Assembly: GCF_022565775.1 (NCBI RefSeq)
Contig: NZ_JAIUMC010000006.1
Coordinates: forward strand, 1 to 64,000
From: Natronospirillum sp.
Lineage (GTDB): Bacteria > Pseudomonadota > Gammaproteobacteria > Pseudomonadales > Natronospirillaceae
DNA: 64,000 bases
Reading direction: 5' to 3'
Part shown: positions 1 through 10,045 of the stretch, one piece after another
Position numbering within the stretch: position 1 is the stretch's first letter
How the letters are laid out: every line of letters starts with the position of its first letter
Notes under the pieces: model-generated
What the model was told of the DNA's origin: nothing
What the model saw: only the letters and a program-made list of their open reading frames with translations
The model's database searches: none
Position numbers and translations under genes: made by a program

Positions 1-1492
1 CCGGATAGGACTCCGGTGCAAGATAACCGGCCCACCCCACCGAGCCATCCGACCAGTCACGCGGTTCACGCCCGTCAAAGTCACCAAAACGCTCCGGCAG
101 ACGCCCCATGATGGTCCAGGCCTGTTGACCCTGATCATCCACCACCACGAAGTTCTGCCCGGGAATACCGGCCTGCTGGGCAATTGGCAGTGCTTCTTCC
201 ACAGTCGTTGCCAGTTCCAGTGCCATGTTGTTCAGGTTGGCCCCTTCCACATCGTGGGCCACCCAGCGCATCACCATCAGTTGATCCTGATGGTTGCGTC
301 CGATGACTGGCCCCCAACGGGTATGTCGCACGGTTATGGTAAATGGTTCGCCGTCTGCCACCTCGATCACTTCGGCAGTCTCCTGCATCGGCTCCCAGCC
401 ATCAGGCGTCAGGTATTCCTGCTGGTCGTCGCGGGTCTGCAGCAGTACCACATCCTGAAAATCGGCATTGCTGTTGGTATAACCCCAGGCAATTCTCTGA
501 TTGGAGCCCACCACCATGGCTGGTGCTCCAGGCAAGGTGGCCCCGCTGATCTGGCGGTTTTCACCCGGTATATTCCAGGTTGCGCGATACCAGATATTGG
601 GCACATTCAGACCCAGGTGCATATCATTGGCCACCATGCCACTGCCCGTGCCGGTGAGCGCCCCGCCAACCGACCAGTTGTTCGAGCCAAGCTGGATGGG
701 GTCCTGATAACGAAAGGCATCGGCGGCATCAGAGCTGCGGAAATCGGACAGCGGCTGCTCCGGTAGCCACGCATCAAAGGTCAGTGCATCACCGTGCAGG
801 GGGGCATCCCATTCGCCGCCGTCCGGCTGCAGAAAAGCAAACCAGTCCGCCGGCAGCAGATCCCGCATCACGCCACGGCTGACAATCTGTTCTGAAAAGT
901 TGGGCTGCAGGTCCAGATACATGGAATAGAGGGTGAGAAACGTATCTTCCAGCAGCCAGGGCAGTGGCTCCTGACCGAGCAGCCAGTATTCGAAGGGTTT
1001 GCTGCGCAACTCGCCCAGGCCATGATTGACGCCCTCGACATAGGCATCCAGAACAGTCTTCTGATCTTCCGGCAATGCCTCATAGGCGGCCAGCGCGCGC
1101 TGCCTGAACTGGTGGCGGCGGATGGTGCGATCATGATCCAGAGCCACTTCGCCAAACAGTGCGCTGAGCTCACCGGCCGAATTACGGCGCAACAGATCCA
1201 TCTGAAAATAGCGTTCCTGGGCATGCAGGAAGCCGAGTGCAAAAGCCGAATCCGCGCGTTCCTGAGATATGATGCGGGGTATGCCTTGCGCATCGCGCTC
1301 CACCAGTACCGGCACCGACAGGCTGTTGTGGCGCACTTCGCCGTCCAACTGAGCCAGACTTCCACTCAACTGCCAGTAGACGAACCCGCCACCGGCGACA
1401 ACAACCACCATGACCAGCAGCAGAAAACTGCCTGCCCAACGTCCCAGTTTTCCAGCTTTCATGCCTGCCTCGACCTCCCGCTCCTGTTTCAT
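1..1492 (-). CDS. Penicillin acylase family protein (partial, runs off the left edge)
   Basis: Reverse-strand open frame from ATG at 1490-1492 (alternative 1460-1462) through position 1, not in the ORF track because it is open-ended. N-terminal TM, then ...VLVERDAQGIPRIISQERADSAFALGFLHAQERYFQMDLLRRNSAGELS... and the SNNW nucleophile region (LGSNNWSVGG) typical of penicillin amidases. Confidence 0.88.
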   Translation of the reverse strand, partial: MKQEREVEAGMKAGKLGRWAGSFLLLVMVVVVAGGGFVYWQLSGSLAQLDGEVRHNSLSVPVLVERDAQGIPRIISQERADSAFALGFLHAQERYFQMDLLRRNSAGELSALFGEVALDHDRTIRRHQFRQRALAAYEALPEDQKTVLDAYVEGVNHGLGELRSKPFEYWLLGQEPLPWLLEDTFLTLYSMYLDLQPNFSEQIVSRGVMRDLLPADWFAFLQPDGGEWDAPLHGDALTFDAWLPEQPLSDFRSSDAADAFRYQDPIQLGSNNWSVGGALTGTGSGMVANDMHLGLNVPNIWYRATWNIPGENRQISGATLPGAPAMVVGSNQRIAWGYTNSNADFQDVVLLQTRDDQQEYLTPDGWEPMQETAEVIEVADGEPFTITVRHTRWGPVIGRNHQDQLMVMRWVAHDVEGANLNNMALELATTVEEALPIAQQAGIPGQNFVVVDDQGQQAWTIMGRLPERFGDFDGREPRDWSDGSVGWAGYLAPESYP

Positions 1493-1683
1493 GGCAACAG
1501 AGTGCCATAGCATGGCGCTGCGCGCAGCAGCTCAAATCAATAATAGCAATAAACTATCACATTGAATCAGGACATATATTGAACCAAACCGAACACACCG
1601 GCGTAAACCCATGCAACTAAAACCCGCGCTTCAACAGTCCCGCCAGCGCGGGGCACAGCGCCCCTGACAGAGAAGCAGTCGTT

Positions 1684-3321
1684 ATGCGCATCAAACTTAC
1701 CCTGGCTCAGCGTCTTGGCCTGGGCTTCGGCCTGGTCGTGGCGCTTATGGTCATCATTACGCTGTTTGGCATACAGCGGGTCAGCATCATTGACAGCACC
1801 CTCACCGAAGTCAACGAAGGCGCCACGCAAAAGCAGCGCTATGCGATCAATTTCCGTGGCAGCGTGCATGACAGAGCCATTGCCATCCGCGATGCGGTGC
1901 TCACGGACAATGACACTGATCTGCGCGGTTTTCTGGCCCAGATCGATGAATTGGATGCCTTCTATCAGGCGTCCGCCCAGCCCATGAGTCTGGCCATGAG
2001 TGCCTCTGACGCAGGGCCGGAAGAACACCAGTTGATGGACCGCATCAATGACATCGAAACCCAGACTCTGGAAGCCACCGACCGCCTGCTGACCCTGCGC
2101 CGCAATGGCGACATCGATGCGGCGCGAGAGCTATTGCTGAATGATGTGTCAGCCCGCTATACCGAATGGCTGAATCGGATCAATGTGTTCATCGATTATC
2201 AGGAAGCAGAAATCCAGACGGACATCAGCCGTGTCCAGGCCATTGCCGGCGGGTTCGGCCGTGCCATGGTACTGGTCGCCGCCATTGCCCTGCTGGCCAG
2301 TGCCGTGATTTCTGCCGCCATCATCATCAACCTGAGGCGCACTCTGGGTGCCGAGCCCGAAGCGGTTTCTGCTGCCATCAGGCGGATGGCGGAAGGTGAT
2401 CTCACCGAGCTCCAGGAATCCCGTCACCCGGACAGCGTCATGGATCACCTCAATCGCATGGGCCGGCAACTGTCCGAGACGATTCTGGACGTGCGGTCGG
2501 CGGCGGATGATCTGACCCGCGCCTCACTGGAACTGCGCTCTACCGCCGGTGACAACAATCAGCAAATTCTGCTGCAGTCCCGCGAAACCGAGCAGATTGC
2601 CACAGCCATCAGCCAGATGACGGCCTCGGTGCGTGAAGTAACCGAGCAGGCCACCCGCGCCGCCGAAGCCACGCAGACTGCGGATCAGGAAGTGGATACC
2701 GGCAATTCGACGGTACGTTCCTCTACCGAAGCCATGAACCGGCTTGCCGAAACGCTGGAAGAAGCGGCTCGCCGAGTGCAGCAGGTGTCTTCGCAAAGCA
2801 GCGAAATCGAGGGCATCATTGAAGTGATCAGCGCGATCGCCGAACAGACCAACCTGCTGGCATTGAATGCGGCCATCGAAGCCGCGCGCGCCGGAGAGCA
2901 TGGTCGTGGCTTCGCCGTGGTCGCAGACGAGGTGCGCTCGCTGGCCAGCCGTACTCAGGAATCAACGCGAGAAATCAGCCGCATGATCGGTGAGTTGCAG
3001 ACCGGCTCGACACAGGCCAGCGAAGTGATGGAAAGCAGCCGTGAGCTGGCCCAGAACACGGTGACCAAAACACAGGATTCTGCGTCGGCCCTGGAGCGGA
3101 TACGCGGATATGTCTCGTCGCTGACTGACATGAACAATCAGATTGCCAGCGCTTCAGAGCAGCAGACCCAGGTCGCCGCCGAGGTGAGCCAGGCCATTGA
3201 GCGGATCAACACGGCCACCCAGGCCAGTTCGTCCAGCTCCGAGCAGGTGGCCAGTGCCAGCAGTGAACTGTCGGATCTGGCAGAGCAACTGACTGCGCGG
3301 GTCGGCGTATTCCGGATTTGA
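1684..3321 (+). CDS. Methyl-accepting chemotaxis protein (4HB-type sensor, HAMP, MCP signal domain)
   Basis: Two N-terminal TM segments, HAMP, conserved hairpin tip [43 protein letters not shown]. Confidence 0.95.
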   Translation: MRIKLTLAQRLGLGFGLVVALMVIITLFGIQRVSIIDSTLTEVNEGATQKQRYAINFRGSVHDRAIAIRDAVLTDNDTDLRGFLAQIDELDAFYQASAQPMSLAMSASDAGPEEHQLMDRINDIETQTLEATDRLLTLRRNGDIDAARELLLNDVSARYTEWLNRINVFIDYQEAEIQTDISRVQAIAGGFGRAMVLVAAIALLASAVISAAIIINLRRTLGAEPEAVSAAIRRMAEGDLTELQESRHPDSVMDHLNRMGRQLSETILDVRSAADDLTRASLELRSTAGDNNQQILLQSRETEQIATAISQMTASVREVTEQATRAAEATQTADQEVDTGNSTVRSSTEAMNRLAETLEEAARRVQQVSSQSSEIEGIIEVISAIAEQTNLLALNAAIEAARAGEHGRGFAVVADEVRSLASRTQESTREISRMIGELQTGSTQASEVMESSRELAQNTVTKTQDSASALERIRGYVSSLTDMNNQIASASEQQTQVAAEVSQAIERINTATQASSSSSEQVASASSELSDLAEQLTARVGVFRI

Positions 3322-3351
3322 CCGGAGGCCCCAGAGTGGCATGATGAGCCC

Positions 3352-5493
3352 ATGCCCACTGATACCTATAATCATGACGCCCCCATAGAGCCCGGTCGCG
3401 ATGCTTTTCTGCCGGCGCTCGGCGTCATGGTGGCGGGCCATCGACAGCCCCGCCTGGTACGACAGGGCCAGACACCCCCCTTCAACGACATCGCCGTAGC
3501 ATTGAAGCAGGTGCTGCTCACTGTGCAAGAGTGCGCCGCCGAGGCCTTCAAGGATGGTCATCCTGTATATCGCGGCCTTACACCGGCCTACCGGCTGTTT
3601 ACCGGTGATGCCTCGGGTACCGATGAAACCGCCGCACAGTTGGCCGAGCAATGCGGCTACCGCCTCAATATCATCGCTCCCGGTCGGGCCGCTGACGCCG
3701 CCTTCACCCAACCTGAAGCACGCCGTGCCATAGCGCTTGGCATGCGCCCCACGCGCCACCTGCAGCGCAAGCTGCGGCAGGAAGATTACAGTCTGCGCGA
3801 TGACCTGGCGCTGTGCTTTTCCGATCTGATGATTGCCGTCTGGGACGGCGAAGAACCCTTCCCGATGCGCAGTGGTACGGCACTGGCCGTGCGCACGGCT
3901 TTGCTGCGGCGCACACCGGTTGTATGGATTCAGCCGAGGGCCGACCAGCCGCCACGGGTGCACCTGACCGACCCGGAACGCCTGACCGACACGGCACTGG
4001 CGGAGCTGGAAGTGCTGGGTGCCACCCCCGACATGGTGCAAAAACTGTTCTCGACGCTGCCCGCTGACAGCGCAGCCTTCCGCCATCTGATGCAACGCTG
4101 GATGCGGGGCCTGCTGCTGCCCTTCGCAGACAGTCTGGATGACCATAACCCGGAACGTCGGCAGCGCGAGGTGCTGGCCCGTCAACACACCCTGCCCCAA
4201 CTGGGCTGGCAGTGGGTGCGCCATCTTTCAGGTCGTCATCCGGGACCAGCACCACCCAACCTGTGGCAGTGGTGGCAAGGTTTCCGTGCCTGGCTCAGGG
4301 CCATGGTGGATACCCCGCGGCCCTCCCCTGGATATCAGGTGCTCGAGTACCTCACCATGAGTGCTCCGCCTCCGCAATGGCATGAACGCATTACCAGCCG
4401 CCTGCATACAGCTCTGGCCAGCCTGATCAAAACCAGTCCGAGTGAGGTCCGCGAGCGCCTGCGCCAGAGTCAGCAGTCACCACCGCCACGCCAGACTGAA
4501 CCAGAACCGGATAGCCCGATCCGAGAGCAGTTTCTGCCCCACTACTTCGCTTTTGGCGAGCAGCAGGCAAGACGGTGCGCCATGCGTTACCGGGATGATA
4601 CCTGGTTGATCTTCTATGCCGCTGCCATGGCCGTTTTCTGTGCCGTCGCGGGTGCCATCTATCTCTGGCCAGCCAGTATCGGCGGCCTGAGTCTGGTCTG
4701 GGTGATCCTGGAGTTTCTGCTGCTGCGCCTGATCGTGAGCAAGGTGCTGGGGGCGCGCCTGCAGGGCTGGCACCGACGCTGGATGGGCTATCGCTTCATG
4801 ACCGAGCAATTGCGCATACTGCGCCTGGGGTTTCCATTGCTGGTACTTCCCGATTGCATGCGCCAGCGCCTGTGGACACCAGACCGCAGAGGCGATGGCG
4901 TCACCATGCGGCCGCTGCACCCGGAGTCGTGGATTCTGCAGCGTATTCTGATCGCCGAGGGCCTGCCGCGCAGCGCGACTGGCAAGCCCTGGTTTCGCAT
5001 CACGCACCACAACGAAGCCACGCTGAATCTGACCCGGCATGCGCTGTCCAGCAACCGGCGCTACTTTGCGCACCTGCACCACAAATTGCATGAAGACCAC
5101 CACCGGTTGCACCGCTTTTCTCTGGTGCTGTTCGGCATGACCTTTCTGGCCGTGCTCAGTCACTTCCTGTTCACGCTGCCCGGCATACTGTTCTTCACAG
5201 CGTTCTTTCCGGCCTGGGGGGCTGCCATCCACGGGGTGCTGAATCAGAATGAGGTGGCGCGGGTATCGGCCATGGCACAGCACACGCTGCACCAGCTGCG
5301 CACGCTGGATACAGCACTTACCCTGCACCGGGATGTCACCGAGAGCGGCATCCAGATCAATGACGAGGCAGAAGCCTGGGCCCGCACAAGAGAGCTGCGC
5401 GGCCTGGTCAGCGCCTTGACAGAGACGCTGGAAACAGAAAACCGGCAGTGGGTATCGTTGCTGCAACACAACGAACCCGATCTGCCGGGTTAA
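3352..5493 (+). CDS. SLOG-like N-terminal domain plus C-terminal paired-TM (SLATT/DUF4231-like) membrane protein
   Basis: N-terminus GVMVAGHRQPR...LFTGDASGTDETAAQLAEQCGYRLNIIAP...CFSDLMIAVWDGEEPFPMRSGTALAVRTALLRRTPVVWI matches the GHR/GADxxA/DxxIAxWDG/GTA pattern of SLOG proteins. C-terminus has two hydrophobic pairs (around aa 420-465 and 590-630), the first followed by W(M)GYRFMTEQLRIL. Confidence 0.6.
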   Translation: MPTDTYNHDAPIEPGRDAFLPALGVMVAGHRQPRLVRQGQTPPFNDIAVALKQVLLTVQECAAEAFKDGHPVYRGLTPAYRLFTGDASGTDETAAQLAEQCGYRLNIIAPGRAADAAFTQPEARRAIALGMRPTRHLQRKLRQEDYSLRDDLALCFSDLMIAVWDGEEPFPMRSGTALAVRTALLRRTPVVWIQPRADQPPRVHLTDPERLTDTALAELEVLGATPDMVQKLFSTLPADSAAFRHLMQRWMRGLLLPFADSLDDHNPERRQREVLARQHTLPQLGWQWVRHLSGRHPGPAPPNLWQWWQGFRAWLRAMVDTPRPSPGYQVLEYLTMSAPPPQWHERITSRLHTALASLIKTSPSEVRERLRQSQQSPPPRQTEPEPDSPIREQFLPHYFAFGEQQARRCAMRYRDDTWLIFYAAAMAVFCAVAGAIYLWPASIGGLSLVWVILEFLLLRLIVSKVLGARLQGWHRRWMGYRFMTEQLRILRLGFPLLVLPDCMRQRLWTPDRRGDGVTMRPLHPESWILQRILIAEGLPRSATGKPWFRITHHNEATLNLTRHALSSNRRYFAHLHHKLHEDHHRLHRFSLVLFGMTFLAVLSHFLFTLPGILFFTAFFPAWGAAIHGVLNQNEVARVSAMAQHTLHQLRTLDTALTLHRDVTESGIQINDEAEAWARTRELRGLVSALTETLETENRQWVSLLQHNEPDLPG

Positions 5494-5505
5494 CAGTGAA
5501 GGCGA

Positions 5506-6717
5506 TCAGTTGTTGTCCAGCTCCACCGCGTCGTAGATCTGCTCGAGGACATCCGGCACAGCGGCCTGGATGCGGTTCCAACTGGGGATGAACGGAGTCG
5601 CCATGGGGTTTTCCAGATACTGCTTGCCGGCTTCCATGATGGTGCTGGCAAACAGTTCGACAGCCTCTTCTTCCGCATGCCGGTCAACCTTCAGACCGTT
5701 GATGGTGGCGGTGTCGTAGTACATGCCGACAAAATCCAGCGCGATGCGATAGTAGGCTGCCTTGATCGATCTGAAATGCTCTTCCGACAGCACCTGCCCA
5801 TTAGTGGCCAGCTTGCGAAAGACAGACTTGCTGATATCCAGACTCATTTTGGCCAAGCCGGCTGTCGCGTCATCCTTCGACAGGGGCTGATGCTTGTGAT
5901 CATAGATGTCGGCGATGTCGACCTGGCAGACACTGCGGTTGGAATAGTTGCGGAACAGCTCACTGAGAATCCCGATCTCCAGACCCCAGTCACTGGGAAT
6001 ACGCATGTTCGGCAGCACATCGGTGCGCAGGGAAAACTCCCCCGACAGCACATAACGGAAGCTGTCCAGATAATCCAGGAACGGATCCGGGCCAATCACC
6101 TTGCGCAGACTGCGAATCAACGGCGATACCAGGAGCCGGCAAACGCGGCCATTCAGCTTGTTGTCTGCCACCCGGGCGTAATAGCCCTTGCAGAACTGAT
6201 AGCGGAATTTCGGGTTGGCCACCGGGTAGATCAGGCGGGCCAGCATGTCCCGATTGTAGGTCTTGATGTCGCAATCATGCATGGCGACGGCTTTCGCCTT
6301 GCCCGAGGCCAGAATGTAGCCATAGCAATACCAGACATTGCGCCCCTTGCCCGGGTCCTGCGGGGCCAGGCCCAGGTCTTCCAGTTGGCGGTCTATCTTG
6401 CGCAGGCGCGGTCCGTCATTCCAGAGAATGCGCAGCGGCTGGTTCATGCGCGCGAAATATTCCTTGGCGTGCTCGAACTCTTCCCGGTTGGCGCGATCCA
6501 GGCCCACCACCACCTCATTGAGGTAGTTGACTTCTTTCAGCTCATCCACCATTCCCTCGAGTGCCGGCTGCTGGAGCTCGGAATACAACGAAGGCAGTAC
6601 CAGTGCCATCGGGTTGCTGCGGGCAAACCCTCTGAGCTCAGCTTCCAGGCTTTCCAGTGGCCTGTCGACCAGATTGTGCAGATTGGCGATCACGCCGTTC
6701 TGAAAGAAATCACCCAT
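5506..6717 (-). CDS. gpgS: Glycosyltransferase, glucosyl-3-phosphoglycerate synthase type
   Basis: GT-A type protein (LVLPSLYSEL...EVVVGLDRA...AVAMHDCDIKTYNRDMLARLIYPV) located next to a mannosyl/glucosyl-3-phosphoglycerate phosphatase gene. Confidence 0.75.
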   Translation of the reverse strand: MGDFFQNGVIANLHNLVDRPLESLEAELRGFARSNPMALVLPSLYSELQQPALEGMVDELKEVNYLNEVVVGLDRANREEFEHAKEYFARMNQPLRILWNDGPRLRKIDRQLEDLGLAPQDPGKGRNVWYCYGYILASGKAKAVAMHDCDIKTYNRDMLARLIYPVANPKFRYQFCKGYYARVADNKLNGRVCRLLVSPLIRSLRKVIGPDPFLDYLDSFRYVLSGEFSLRTDVLPNMRIPSDWGLEIGILSELFRNYSNRSVCQVDIADIYDHKHQPLSKDDATAGLAKMSLDISKSVFRKLATNGQVLSEEHFRSIKAAYYRIALDFVGMYYDTATINGLKVDRHAEEEAVELFASTIMEAGKQYLENPMATPFIPSWNRIQAAVPDVLEQIYDAVELDNN

Positions 6718-6750
6718 ACCATTGCACTCCCAGTTTCATTATCGTTGGTG

Positions 6751-7575
6751 TCAGTCGAGTCGGATGCCTTCGCGTGCGAGCCAGTGCTGTACCCCTTCAA
6801 CCCAGCCTTTGGGACCGGCAGCATCGGTATAATAGGCATCGGCGCGTTCCAACTGCAGGTGCTCGCCTTTGCCGTTGCGTATAACCGCTGCACTGTCGGC
6901 ATTCTCCAGCATGGTGCGGTCGTTCTCGCCGTCGCCCAGCGCCATGGCATGACCCGGTTCAGGCAGGTGAGACTCCAGCCAGCGCATGGCCGTTGCCTTG
7001 CTGGTATCATCACCCACATGCACGAAACGCCCTCCTCGGGTGACGCTCCATCCGTCTGCTCGCGCCAGGCCTGCAAACTTCTGGTACGACTCGTCGTCGC
7101 CTTCCCACACCAGGGGTTCCCCACACTGTCGGCGCATGGACAGCGTCGCCTCTTCTTCGCTCAGCCCGGTCCAGGCCATCACCGTCTCGACTTCAACATC
7201 ATGAAACCCGGTAAAGCGAAAATCGTGCCGGGTGCGCACTTCACTGAGCCATTGGCAAACGGCACCGTAAGGCCGGGTCATCAGAAAACCCAGTGTGCGG
7301 GCGCCCTCCCACTCGGGTTCGTGGCTGCGCCAATAGTCATGCGATTCGGGTAGCAGAATCATACCGCCATTCTCTGCAACGCCGTAACCGGGCAGGTCAA
7401 GACGGTCCAGCCACATTTCGAGTTCATCTGCTGTCTTGCTGGTGTTGGGGATGACGAGGATATCGTTGCGGGCACAGGCTTGCAGAAGCGGTGCGGCCGG
7501 CGCCCAATCGTAGGTGTGATGGTCCAACAAGGTACCATCCATGTCGGTGTAAATCCGACGCCAGGTATCAGTCAT
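6751..7575 (-). CDS. gpgP: HAD-family mannosyl/glucosyl-3-phosphoglycerate phosphatase
   Basis: HAD motif IYTDMDGTLLDHHTYDW, NTSKTADEL, GDGENDRTML; paired with the adjacent glycosyltransferase. Confidence 0.78.
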   Translation of the reverse strand: MTDTWRRIYTDMDGTLLDHHTYDWAPAAPLLQACARNDILVIPNTSKTADELEMWLDRLDLPGYGVAENGGMILLPESHDYWRSHEPEWEGARTLGFLMTRPYGAVCQWLSEVRTRHDFRFTGFHDVEVETVMAWTGLSEEEATLSMRRQCGEPLVWEGDDESYQKFAGLARADGWSVTRGGRFVHVGDDTSKATAMRWLESHLPEPGHAMALGDGENDRTMLENADSAAVIRNGKGEHLQLERADAYYTDAAGPKGWVEGVQHWLAREGIRLD

Positions 7576-7697
7576 ATTTCGATTGCCCTAAACTGCTTGC
7601 TGTTACTGAAAAGCCGATTCATGCTGCGGCAAATACCCGCTTTTGGCAACTGACACCCTATTTGACCCATCTTCAGGACCCATTTCATGCCGAAATA

Positions 7698-7714
7698 TGC
7701 ACTATTTAGGTGCA
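7698..7714. promoter_or_regulatory. NtrC-like binding site 1 (TGCACTATTTAGGTGCA)
   Basis: Inverted repeat matching TGCAC(Y)N5GGTGCA, 123 bp upstream of the gpgP start and 189-206 bp upstream of the 7903/7921 ORF. Confidence 0.55.
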
Positions 7715-7726
7715 TTTCCAGCATCT

Positions 7727-7743
7727 GGCACTATATTGGTGCC
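7727..7743. promoter_or_regulatory. NtrC-like binding site 2 (GGCACTATATTGGTGCC)
   Basis: Second inverted repeat of the same type, centre 29 bp from site 1. Confidence 0.55.
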
Positions 7744-7920
7744 ATCAAGTGCGCATTTTTGGTTGCGCCGACTTGCCTTCGGAGCGATACAGGGATTCAT
7801 CAGCGCCTGACTCTCGGCAAGTGCAGAGCGCGCGCTGGTTCACAATGAGGAAAAGTAGCGGTTTTGCTGACCCTGATAATTATTTACACTGCATGAAGTC
7901 AAGTGGAGCGCCTTGCGTCT

Positions 7921-8703
7921 ATGGATTTCATTATAACGGTAAGCCTGGTGGTATTGGCCCTGGTTCTGATGGGTGCCATGGCGTGGATGCATGTGCGGTA
8001 CCGCAACTTGCAGGCCAGCCGAGAAAAGCTCCTGCAACTGGGCACTGAAAACAAGAAGCTTCAGGCTATGCTTCGCTCACTGCCCGACAACTTTCTGTCT
8101 CGTGCCCTGAAAGACTTCATTTACCGCACTCTGATCACCAACCTCAAGCAGATGATGGAGCTCGATCGCCACAGCAGCCGGTTTCTGCAAATGGACCTGG
8201 AGGAGGCCATAGAGCATCGGCGTCTGGTGCAGGCGAACTATCAGGGTGAGAGCGAGCACGAGCCGATTACCGATATTTCGGTCGCCAACAAAGCCCGGGC
8301 CGGCCTCAAGTCCCTCTACCGCTATATCAAGGTCGCCTACGAACAGCGCCAGATTACGCGTCAGGAGGCTCAGGCTTTACTTGACGAAATCGAGAATCGA
8401 TTGGTTCAGACCGGTGCCGAGTTCTACATCGCCAAAGCCCAGTATGCCCGCCGGCAAAAGCGGTTTCGTGAAGCCACTGCATTGTGGCGCCGTGCCATGG
8501 AAACCTATGGTCAGAGCCGCCTGTCGGCCCAGTACCAGCAGCGCATGGCACAATGTCGATCGGAGATCCGCAAGCTGCAGGAAGAATGGAAGGAAATCAA
8601 CCGCGAGCGCAACGAAGCCCAGACTGCGGCCATGCAGAAGGAAATGGACAAATGGATGGAAGAAGAGGAAGGCTGGAAGAAGAAACAACTCTATGACGAC
8701 TAG
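7921..8703 (+). CDS. Hypothetical protein, one N-terminal TM and long coiled coil
   Basis: MDFIITVSLVVLALVLMGAMAWMHV then charged helical sequence. Start at 7921 preferred over 7903. Confidence 0.7.
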   Translation: MDFIITVSLVVLALVLMGAMAWMHVRYRNLQASREKLLQLGTENKKLQAMLRSLPDNFLSRALKDFIYRTLITNLKQMMELDRHSSRFLQMDLEEAIEHRRLVQANYQGESEHEPITDISVANKARAGLKSLYRYIKVAYEQRQITRQEAQALLDEIENRLVQTGAEFYIAKAQYARRQKRFREATALWRRAMETYGQSRLSAQYQQRMAQCRSEIRKLQEEWKEINRERNEAQTAAMQKEMDKWMEEEEGWKKKQLYDD

Positions 8704-8830
8704 CGTGGCCTGCGGTAACATGGCCTGACATCAACTGAGCACCATACCTCTGGCCTTTCCGACAGTCGCCCACACGTTGTTCGGCACTGGTCAGCGCGCC
8801 CCATGACATACCGAGTGGAATCGACCCAAG

Positions 8831-10045
8831 ATGGATTTCAAGAAGTCCCTTAAGCTGGCCAATGTATTTTATGACATTCGTGGCCCCGTATTGCAGGAAG
8901 CCAAGCGCCTGGAGGATGAGGGCCACCGCATCCTCAAGCTGAACATCGGCAACCCGGCCCCGTTTGGTTTCAACGCACCTGACGAGATCATTACCGATGT
9001 CATCCGCAACCTGAATTCGGCGGAAGGCTACAGCGATTCCCGGGGCATCTATCCGGCGCGCAAGGCGGTCATGCAGTACTACCAGCAAAAGCGCGTCGCC
9101 AATGTCGATGTGGAAGACATCATTCTCGGCAATGGCGTCAGCGAGTTGATCGTCATGACCATGCAGGCCCTGCTCAATGACGGCGACCAGGTGCTGGTAC
9201 CCGCCCCCGACTACCCGCTGTGGACCGGCGCGGTCACACTGTCGGGTGGCCAGGCTGTCCACTACATGTGTGACGAACAGCAGGACTGGTATCCGGACAT
9301 AGACGACATCAAGGCCAAGATCACCGACCGCACCAAGGCGATCGTGCTGATCAACCCGAACAATCCGACCGGCGCTGTCTATTCGAAGGAACTGCTCGAA
9401 GAAGTCATTGAACTGGCCCGCCAGCACAGCCTGCTGCTGCTGGCTGACGAGATCTACGACAAGATCACCTTCGATGACACACCCCATCACTCGGTTGCAG
9501 AGCTTTGCGATGATGTCCTGTGCATCACCTTCAACGGCCTGTCCAAGGTCTATCGCCTGGCCGGTTTCCGCTCTGGCTGGATGATGCTGAGTGGCCCCAA
9601 GCACCGGGCCCGCGACCTGATGGAAGGCTTGAGCATGCTGGCCAATATGCGCCTGTGCTCCAATGTGCCAGCGCAACTGGCCATACAGACTTCACTGGGT
9701 GGCTATCAGACCATATACGACCTGACCGCACCCGGCGGGCGCATGTATGAACAGCGCAACCTGGCCCACGAGATGCTGACCTCGATTCCCGGCATTACCT
9801 GTGTGAAGCCCAAGGGCGCCCTGTATCTGTTCCCGAAAATTGATACCCGGCGTTTCAATATCCACAACGACGAAAAATTCATTCTCGATTTCCTGCGCGA
9901 GCAGAAAATACTGATGGTGCACGGGCGGGCCTTCAACTGGCCCGAAGTTGACCATTTCCGCATCGTCTTCCTGCCCAACCGTGAAGACCTGACGGAATGC
10001 CTTGAGAAGCTGGAGCGTTTTCTGGATGGCTACCGACAGCAATAG
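8831..10045 (+). CDS. alaA: PLP-dependent alanine aminotransferase (AlaA/YfbQ type)
   Basis: LNIGNPAPFGF...ADEIYDKITFDD...GLSKVYRLAGFRSGWM (PLP lysine region). Confidence 0.92.
   Translation: MDFKKSLKLANVFYDIRGPVLQEAKRLEDEGHRILKLNIGNPAPFGFNAPDEIITDVIRNLNSAEGYSDSRGIYPARKAVMQYYQQKRVANVDVEDIILGNGVSELIVMTMQALLNDGDQVLVPAPDYPLWTGAVTLSGGQAVHYMCDEQQDWYPDIDDIKAKITDRTKAIVLINPNNPTGAVYSKELLEEVIELARQHSLLLLADEIYDKITFDDTPHHSVAELCDDVLCITFNGLSKVYRLAGFRSGWMMLSGPKHRARDLMEGLSMLANMRLCSNVPAQLAIQTSLGGYQTIYDLTAPGGRMYEQRNLAHEMLTSIPGITCVKPKGALYLFPKIDTRRFNIHNDEKFILDFLREQKILMVHGRAFNWPEVDHFRIVFLPNREDLTECLEKLERFLDGYRQQ

Noticed and set aside
3154-4224. 356-aa minus ORF opposite the MCP end and the SLOG-like gene
   Set aside because: Shadow ORF; the + strand reading has coherent domain motifs.
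5677-7353. 558-aa + strand ORF opposite gpgS and gpgP
   Set aside because: Spans two clearly coding minus-strand genes; no recognisable motifs; shadow ORF.
7576-7902. Sigma-54 promoter downstream of the NtrC-like sites
   Set aside because: I scanned both strands for GG-N10-GC. Only weak matches (for example CGGCAAGTGCAGAGC near 7819) were found, so none is annotated.
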